Positions 6,354 to 10,472 of a stretch of 10,472 nucleotides of DNA are shown here, piece after piece (position 1 is the first letter of the stretch; the number at the start of each line of letters is the position of its first letter). Position numbers and translations under genes: made by a program. Below the pieces are notes generated by a model. That model was not told the origin of the DNA, did no database searches, and saw nothing but the letters and a program-made list of their open reading frames with translations. Where the stretch lies: assembly GCA_019693395.1 (NCBI GenBank), contig JAAMXP010000624.1:1-10472 (forward strand), in the 5' to 3' direction. The DNA is from Ettlia oleoabundans (lineage: Eukaryota; Chlorophyta; Chlorophyceae; Chlamydomonadales).

Positions 6354-9300
6354 GTGCGCGGGACGCGGCAGGGTTGGGCCTCCTCTGGTGGCTTTCAAAG
6401 AGCGGCGCTTACCTGTTGTACAAGATATGTAGTTGCACCAGTGCGAGCACGAAGCGCGATTTGGACTGATTACCCCTTGGCGTGCCTTTCCCTGGCTGCA
6501 GCCGCTACAGGAGCCGCTGCCCAGGCCATTAGCAGCGAGCCGGAGGGCGAGTTATGCTTTAACCAGCTGCAGGCGAGTTGTGCGCGCCTGCATGGCGGGG
6601 CGGAGTGGCGCTGCAACATTACCGCTGGAACAGCTGCGGCGGCTTGCCCACACTTTACCCACCTGCTTGTCATCCCTCTGCCTCCAAGCTGCAGGTCTTA
6701 GGAACACACAACAGCTACCACCAGGCGCCGCCGCCGGAACTCTTGCAGGCCCTGGGGCTGGCCGCCGGCCCGCTGCGCGCTTGGCAGTACACCCACCTGC
6801 CTCTTACAGCGCAGCTGGATGCGGGGGTTCGAGCCCTGGAGCTCGATGTTTACTGGGACCCACAGGGAGGAACCTATGGGCAGGTGCGTAGCCAACGCCG
6901 TTCTACCACCTATGGGCAGGTGTGAAGCCAATGCCTTTCTACAGCTGCTGACGTTCAGACACCTGAACGGCTGATATGGGTGCACCTGGGCTGACAGAGG
7001 CTGTACGATGTCGCCCAGAGGGAGGGAAGAGCCCGGAGAAGCCAGCAAATAGGGCTTGCAGGTTATGTGCGCTGTGAGCGCCCACCAGGCTTCCTGCTAC
7101 CGAGACAAGGATGCCCCATCCCATCTTCCTTCCATGAAAGAACAACTTGCAGCCTACTTCCTGCTTATGACATTTCCATGCAGTCTGCCGGGCTGCGCAT
7201 CGCAAACCAGAACGGCTGGCTCATGGATCCAAAGTATCAGCAGCCTGGATTCAAGGTGGGTAAGGGCAGCGTGCAACCTTTATGTCCTTGCTTGCAACTT
7301 TGCCAGTGCAGCAGGGCAAATCGCCGCTGTTGTGAGCTTCTTAAATGACAAAAGGAAAAAGAAGTAGAGAAAGAACCCGATAAATATTGCACGCTGCTGC
7401 TGGGATGCTCGTGTCACCTGCCAAGAGCAGCAGCACCCACATAGCACGTACCCACCGTGCATGCTGCTGCCACCGTACATTGATTGTGGTGCCGTGAATG
7501 GGAGTCTTGCTAGTAATGAAGATGTTGAACTATCATGTGTCTTTGGGTATATTCAATCTGCGCTGTTCCGTTCTCCCTGCCCGCCCGCAGGTGCTGCACG
7601 TCCCAGACTTTGACTTCGGCACCAGCTGCATACTGCTGGCTGACTGTCTGGCTGAGATTCGGCAGTGGTCGGGTGAGTGAAGAAGCACCTTGTGCCCAGC
7701 CCGGGGAAGCAAGCAGATCTGACAATCTCAAGGGCCCTGCGCCGGCCCTGGTACTATTAACCCATTGTAGTACCAGGGCCACACCCGCAAGCCCACACCC
7801 GTAGGTACACACCCACAGATCCACACCCTGCCATTGGCACCCTACAATCTACACCCCTTCTCCCACATTCTCCGGACTTGCACCCGCACCAGTTGCCCAA
7901 CTATCTGTGTATACGCGTGCAGTCATCACCCTGTTCCCATGTGTTGCAGACGCGCACCCGCGCCACTTGCCCACCCAGCTGCACTTGTATTCACCATCCC
8001 TTCCCCCCACGTGTTGCAGACGCGCACCCGCGCCACCTGCCCATCCAGCTACACATCGAGGTGAAGGAGGGGGGGCAGGTGCAGGAGTCGCTTGGAGCCC
8101 TGCTGACGGGGCTGCTGCTCAACATGCTGAGCGGCAGCACGGCCGAGGGACCGAGCAGGTGGGGCGCACTCTGGTGGTGGCGGTGGTCGTGGTTGTGGTG
8201 TCCCACTGCACTTGCCATTAAGACTTGCTTGCTCATGATTGATTTAGAAGCTGACCATTATGCTGTTCGCGATACCGCTGCTTGTGCTTCTGCTTCTGCT
8301 GCTGCTGTTGGGGATGCCTCTCAACATGCTTAGCGGCAGCACGGCCGAGGGCCCGAGCAGGTTAGGCACACGCTGGTGTTCTTGTTGTTGCTGCTGCTTC
8401 TGCTGCTGCTGCGGGTGCTCCTGCTGCTGTTCCTTCTGTTGCTGATGCTGCCGGTGGTGGTGGTGCCATGACACTGCTACATCAACTTGTACTGGCTCGT
8501 GGCTGGTATGAAGTTGCCTGTCGTGATCAAGTTCCAATTTTCCTTTTTCAATCGTGTTTATGTTGGCAAACGGGGTCTGAAATTAACCAATCTTATAGCC
8601 AAAGTTGGCTTGGGGCTGCTGGAGTTTGGCTTGGCCAGGTGGCGGTATCAGAGGTGCCGCTCACTGCTAATGAGCCAGAAGAACCCTGCCTCTGCAGATC
8701 CTGTTACCACCAGGTTGCAGCAAAACGTTGACACAACAACTGACAGCATCGCTCATGAATTACCGCAAAAACTTGTGTGTAATGAGCACCCATGAAGTCC
8801 CAACACAACTGAGTTGGCGGGTGCACAGGTGGCTGCTATACCTGCTGTGCCTCATCCCAAGTGGCAAAGGCCTTCTCAAGGAAGAAACTTTCAAGCTGCA
8901 CAGCACACACGAAGTTTGGCTAAGCCGACTTGAGAACTGGCTATGGGGTTGGCCGCGCACCTTTGGCGCGTTGCTTCTTTTTCAGCCATAACTTTGGCTT
9001 GGAGCACTTCGCGCCCGAAGCCAAATCCCAACTTTTCTGCCCATTTTAGCCAAGTTTGGCTTATAGCCAAACAAATCGGAACCCTGGTCGTGATGATGTC
9101 AACACCGCTGCTGCTGCTGCTGATGGTACTGCTGCAGCTGCTTTCAAAGGTACTGTTGATGCTTCCGCTGCTGATGGTACTGCTGCTGTTGCTTTTCAAG
9201 GTACTGTTGATATGGAGACTACCGCACAATGGCCAACCGAGCAAGCTTCATCGGCCGCCCCCCCTGGCTGCTGGTTCTGCTGTGATTGCTGTTGAACATG

Positions 9301-10439
9301 TTGAGTGGCAGTATCGCACAGTGGTCAACTAGCGGGGCAACTAGATTGCAAGCTACAGGGGCCGCCGCTCCTGGCTTATGCTTCTGCTGCGATGCCGCTG
9401 GTGAAGCACCAGTTCGGTTTGGCAGACAGGCACACCAACCGAAACCTCCACCCTCGCACCCCCAATCACACACCCATGCACCCCTTAATTGTTTTGCAGC
9501 CTCGTGGAAGTGCCGCAATCCACCGCTCAGGTGTTCCTGGACCTCCAAGCTGAGCTGGCAGCGGCGTTTGGCGGCAGCACCGCCGACGGCGGCGTCCTGT
9601 TGACGCCCGACGACGTGCGGGCGGCACTGGATGCTCCCGAAGGGGCGGACCTTCAGGAGCTGCTAATGGCGGCCTCGGGCAGCGGGCCTTGGTAAGCAAT
9701 ACTGCTAGTTCTGCGCCCCTGCTGCTCCTGCTGTGCTGCTCCTGCTGCCGCTGCTGCTGCAGCTGCTGCTGATGGCCGCCCCCGGCAGCGGGCCTTGGTG
9801 AGCGATTACACTGTTGACTTATTGCTGGTGCTACTCCATCTGCTGTTTGCTCCTGCCGCTGCTGGCGCTGCTGCTGCTGTTGGCGGCCCCCGGCAGCGGG
9901 CCTCGGTGAGTGATTGACTTTTACATTGTTGACTTGGTGCCGGTGCTATCCCTCCTGCTGTTTGCTCCTGCTGCTGCTGCTGCCACTGTTGGCGGCCCTC
10001 AACAGCGGACCCTGGGGAGCGACCCGACCCACTGCCTGTTGGGGCAGTGTTGGTTCCTTTCTGCTGCTGTTGCTGCTGCTGCTGTAGCAGATGCTCATTG
10101 CACCACCTGGCAGCGGAACCTGAGAGCATTTCCAGCGACAGTTCAATGCTGGCGCCGCTGCCGCCATGCTGTGACAGCTGCTGGGTGCTCCCTCTTCAAT
10201 GCCAGTGGCGATGTTGCCATGCAATTCTGCTGCTGGGTGCTGTTTTGTTTGTGGCCAGTTGCACGCACGACTTCAGGCGTGGGATCTGATATAAATGTAC
10301 TGTCCGCTTGCCCAACCTGTACTGCAAAGCAGCCCGTGGCCCAGCCTAGATTCCATGCGGGGTAAGGTGATGGTGAAGCTGATTCAGTACGGCGACAGCA
10401 ACCTGGCATCCCTGCTGCAGCAGGCATACCCTGACCTAA
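6305..10439 (+). CDS. Secreted Ca2+-dependent phosphoinositide phospholipase C-like protein (PI-PLC-C1 type), 3' end beyond window
   Basis: These enzymes use a TIM-barrel domain to cleave the phosphodiester bond of phosphoinositides. Exons are 6305-6353, 6502-6572, 6695-6883, 7184-7255, 7591-7672, 8020-8158, 9500-9691 and 10333-10439, all joining in phase. Numbered from the ATG at 6305: a signal peptide of about 23 residues (MRALLVVGPLLLVVAAA...), VLGTHNSYH (41-49), a W-Y-H-LPLTAQLDAGVR stretch before ALELDVYW (87-94), VLHVPDFDF (128-136), a DAHPRHLPIQ stretch leading to HIEVK (166-170), LLTPDDVRAAL and RGKVMVKL. His45/Asn46, Glu89/Asp91, His130 and Glu168 fit the two catalytic His and the Ca2+ ligands of the PLC fold. 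About 300 residues are present. The signal peptide implies secretion or an ER/vesicle lumen. Substrate is inferred from family only. Confidence 0.9.
6502..6572 (+). CDS. PLC exon 2: signal peptide end and mature N-terminus
   Basis: The acceptor is CCCTGGCTGCAG. It encodes ATGAAAQAISSEPEGELCFN and QLQ. A signal peptidase site near AAA-QA is likely. It ends with CTGCAG, followed by GCGAGT, a GC-type donor, in phase 0. The FNQLQ that precedes VLGTHNSYH matches the usual NQLQ-V-GTHNSYH run of this family. Confidence 0.8.
6573..6694 (+). other. GC-AG intron in the PLC gene
   Basis: This 122-base intron starts GCGAGT and ends CTGCAG after a pyrimidine-rich stretch (6655-6690). No GT donor nearby preserves the conserved NQLQ-VLGTHNSYH junction, so I read it as one of the rare GC-AG class. 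Confidence 0.7.
6695..6883 (+). CDS. PLC exon 3: GTHNSYH and LELDV catalytic motifs
   Basis: This 189-base exon runs from VLGTHNSYHQ to DPQGGTYGQ, phase 0 at both ends, donor CAG|GTGCGTA. It carries the first catalytic His and its neighbouring Asn ligand (THN), and the acidic LELD pair. The bases around the donor are duplicated immediately downstream. Confidence 0.9.
6872..6943 (+). repeat. 36-base tandem duplication over the exon 3 donor
   Basis: Two adjacent 36-base units (6872-6907 and 6908-6943) match at 31 of 36 positions by eye. Both contain ACCTATGGGCAG followed by a GT. The first donor is GTGCGTA, the second GTGTGA. Confidence 0.9.
7184..7255 (+). CDS. PLC exon 4
   Basis: This is a 72-base exon, acceptor TTCCATGCAG and donor TTCAAG|GTGGGTAAG, phase 0. 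It encodes SAGLRIANQNGWLMDPKYQQ and PGFK. This matches the family pattern GL-R-A...DP...PGFK directly before VLHVPD. Confidence 0.87.
7591..7672 (+). CDS. PLC exon 5: second catalytic His
   Basis: The acceptor is CCGCCCGCAG after a strong pyrimidine tract; the donor is TCGG|GTGAGT, phase 1. It encodes VLHVPDFDFGTSCILLADCL and AEIRQWS. The His in LHVPD fits the second catalytic His of the PLC barrel. Confidence 0.92.
7744..7780. repeat. Perfect 13-bp inverted repeat in PLC intron 5
   Basis: GGCCCTGGTACTA (7744-7756) and its exact reverse complement TAGTACCAGGGCC (7768-7780) flank an 11-base loop. It can form a strong hairpin in the pre-mRNA. Confidence 0.95.
7876..8062 (+). repeat. Three imperfect tandem copies of the exon 6 acceptor and start
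   Basis: GCACCCGC(A/G)CCA recurs at 7880, 7954 and 8024 (spacing 74 and 70). The second and third copies share GTGTTGCAGACGCGCACCCG, i.e. a full splice acceptor plus the exon start. The first copy is more diverged and lacks the exact acceptor. Confidence 0.85.
8020..8158 (+). CDS. PLC exon 6: HPRHLP and IEVK motifs
   Basis: The acceptor GTGTTGCAG joins G|AC to give Asp, then AHPRHLPIQLHIEVKEG follows, matching the WSDAHPRHLPI...IELK run of the family. The Glu of IEVK fits a Ca2+ ligand. The donor is GAGCAG|GTGGGG, phase 2. A near-identical acceptor lies 70 bases upstream (after 7949), but its frame is lost beyond HPRHLPTQLHL, so the 8020 start is preferred. Confidence 0.87.
8320..8365 (+). 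repeat. Intronic copy of the exon 6 3' end with donor
   Basis: CTCAACATGCTTAGCGGCAG onward to GAGCAG|GTTAGG copies exon 6 positions about 8119-8163 with few changes, 202 bases downstream. A weaker copy (GAACATGTTGAGTGGCAG) lies at about 9293. Confidence 0.85.
8592..9072. repeat. AT-richer intronic segment with repeated TTTGGCT/AGCCAAA words
   Basis: CTTATAGCCAAA occurs at 8592-8603 and 9060-9071. TTTGGCT or its complement recurs at about 8624, 8915, 8993, 9019 and 9046. At 9054-9072 GTTTGGCT-TAT-AGCCAAAC is a perfect 8-bp inverted repeat. The base composition differs from the CTG-rich flanks. This could be the remnant of a small transposable element, but no transposase or clear target-site duplication was found. 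Confidence 0.4.
9108..9211 (+). repeat. Two-copy 51-base tandem repeat
   Basis: GATGGTACTGCTGC...GGTACTGTTGAT occurs at 9122-9160 and 9173-9211, exactly 51 bases apart, preceded by CTG triplets. In one frame it reads ADGTAA(A/V)AF(K/Q)GTVD twice. Confidence 0.8.
9500..9691 (+). CDS. PLC exon 7: LLTPDDVR region
   Basis: The acceptor is TTGTTTTGCAG. The first base completes Ser with AG from exon 6 (phase 2). It encodes LVEVPQSTAQVFLDLQAEL, then an Ala/Gly-rich turn, then LLTPDDVRAALDAPEGADL, consistent with the litPddv segment of PI-PLC-C1 proteins. The donor is CCTTG|GTAAGC, phase 2. Its 3' edge is repeated several times in the next intron. Confidence 0.87.
9666..10125 (+). repeat. About five tandem copies (~108 bases) of the exon 7 3' end with its donor
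   Basis: The real exon end (donor at 9692, GTAAGC) is followed by copies with donor positions 9798 (GTGAGC), 9906 (GTGAGT), 10015 (GGGAGC, GT lost) and 10123 (GAGAGC, GT lost). Spacings are 106, 108, 109 and 108. Each copy has a GGCGGCC-like block, CAGCGG(G/A)CC and CTG-rich filler. Confidence 0.85.
10333..10439 (+). CDS. PLC exon 8 (WPSL...RGKVMVKL), probable donor near right edge
   Basis: After the tandem acceptor AAAGCAG the frame reads C-PWPSLDSMRGKVMVKLIQY and GDSNLASLLQQAYPDL. WP-L followed by RGKV is the expected continuation in this family. A donor CTAA|GTGAGT at 10440 (phase 1) probably ends the exon. If it is not used, the frame stays open to the window edge. Confidence 0.75.
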
Positions 10440-10472
10440 GTGAGTTAAGGGTGCGGGGGGTTGGCGCGGGGG

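Larger units (their letters stand above)
8159..9499 (+). other. Large PLC intron 6 with CTG tracts, exon-edge copies and an AT-richer insert
   Basis: The 1341-base intron holds a degenerate exon-6-end copy (8320-8365), CTG/TTG-rich tracts (8285-8310, 8375-8445, 9106-9190), an AT-richer segment of about 8480-9100 with repeated AGCCAAA/TTTGGCT words, and two 51-base repeat units (9122-9211). I find no second gene in it. Confidence 0.7.

Noticed and set aside
7876..8062. CRISPR-like spaced repeats
   Set aside because: Only three imperfect copies with exon content in a spliced eukaryotic gene. No spacers or cas genes.
7907..8221. Open frame using the upstream copy of the exon 6 acceptor
   Set aside because: After HPRHLPTQLHL the frame loses the conserved IEVK motif. 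The downstream copy keeps it. Retained only as an alternative splice idea.
8260..8445. Leucine- and cysteine-rich open frame resembling a membrane protein
   Set aside because: It is made of CTG/TGC triplet repeats plus the copied exon 6 end, so it is intronic low complexity, not a gene.
9806..10129. Minus-strand glutamine-rich open frame beginning MLSGSAARW, similar to NMLSGS of exon 6
   Set aside because: The Gln runs are the complement of CTG repeats. The MLSGS resemblance is short and on the opposite strand of the exon 7 repeat array.
1..10472. tRNA, rRNA or prokaryotic operon features
   Set aside because: No cloverleaf, conserved rRNA segment, ribosome-binding-site-spaced gene string or rho-independent terminator was seen. 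The gene structure is eukaryotic.

Overview
This window looks like nuclear DNA from a green alga, most likely a chlorophycean or volvocine relative. That placement is an inference from style: GC-rich, CTG/CAG-rich sequence, many short exons, donors of the form GTGAGC, GTGCGC or GTGCGT, (GT)n and (GGCA)n microsatellites, and coding exons only 5 to 291 bases long. No bacterial-style operon, rRNA, tRNA or CRISPR array is visible. Nearly all open frames longer than 60 codons are chance frames across introns. The real coding content appears only when exons are chained by splice sites and reading phase.

Left part (about 1-3700, minus strand): an RtcB-type tRNA/RNA ligase (HSPC117 family). Six exons between 2599 and 809 give the N-terminal third of the enzyme, up to the metal-binding GFDIN(C)G motif. 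One exon (1196-1185) is only 12 bases. A 5-base candidate exon (544-540) would supply the missing N-C-G and restore the phase. The gene continues past the left edge. Upstream, exons at 3107-2817 and 3350-3263 (and less surely 3658-3541) join in phase to exon 2599-2348, suggesting a long N-terminal extension or fusion. An internal ATG at 2480 in a perfect Kozak context offers a shorter protein.

Middle part (about 3700-6290): no gene I can name. Two isolated exon-like segments on the minus strand (4549-4448 and 5739-5667) have acceptors and coding-like content, but I could not chain them into a model.

Right part (6305 to the right edge, plus strand): a Ca2+-dependent phosphoinositide phospholipase C-like enzyme (PI-PLC-C1 type) with a signal peptide. 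Eight exons, all joining in phase, give about 300 residues with every expected catalytic and calcium-binding residue. The gene runs off the right edge.

The most unusual feature is that introns of the PLC gene repeatedly contain tandem or dispersed copies of the adjoining exon edge together with its splice site. The exon 3 donor is present twice, the exon 6 acceptor three times, the exon 6 donor two to three times and the exon 7 donor about five times. The exon 7 series decays stepwise with distance from the exon. This looks like intron growth by exon-edge duplication, with alternative splice choices as a by-product. The two named genes show no obvious pathway link: RNA repair or tRNA splicing on one side, secreted or lumenal phospholipid cleavage on the other.
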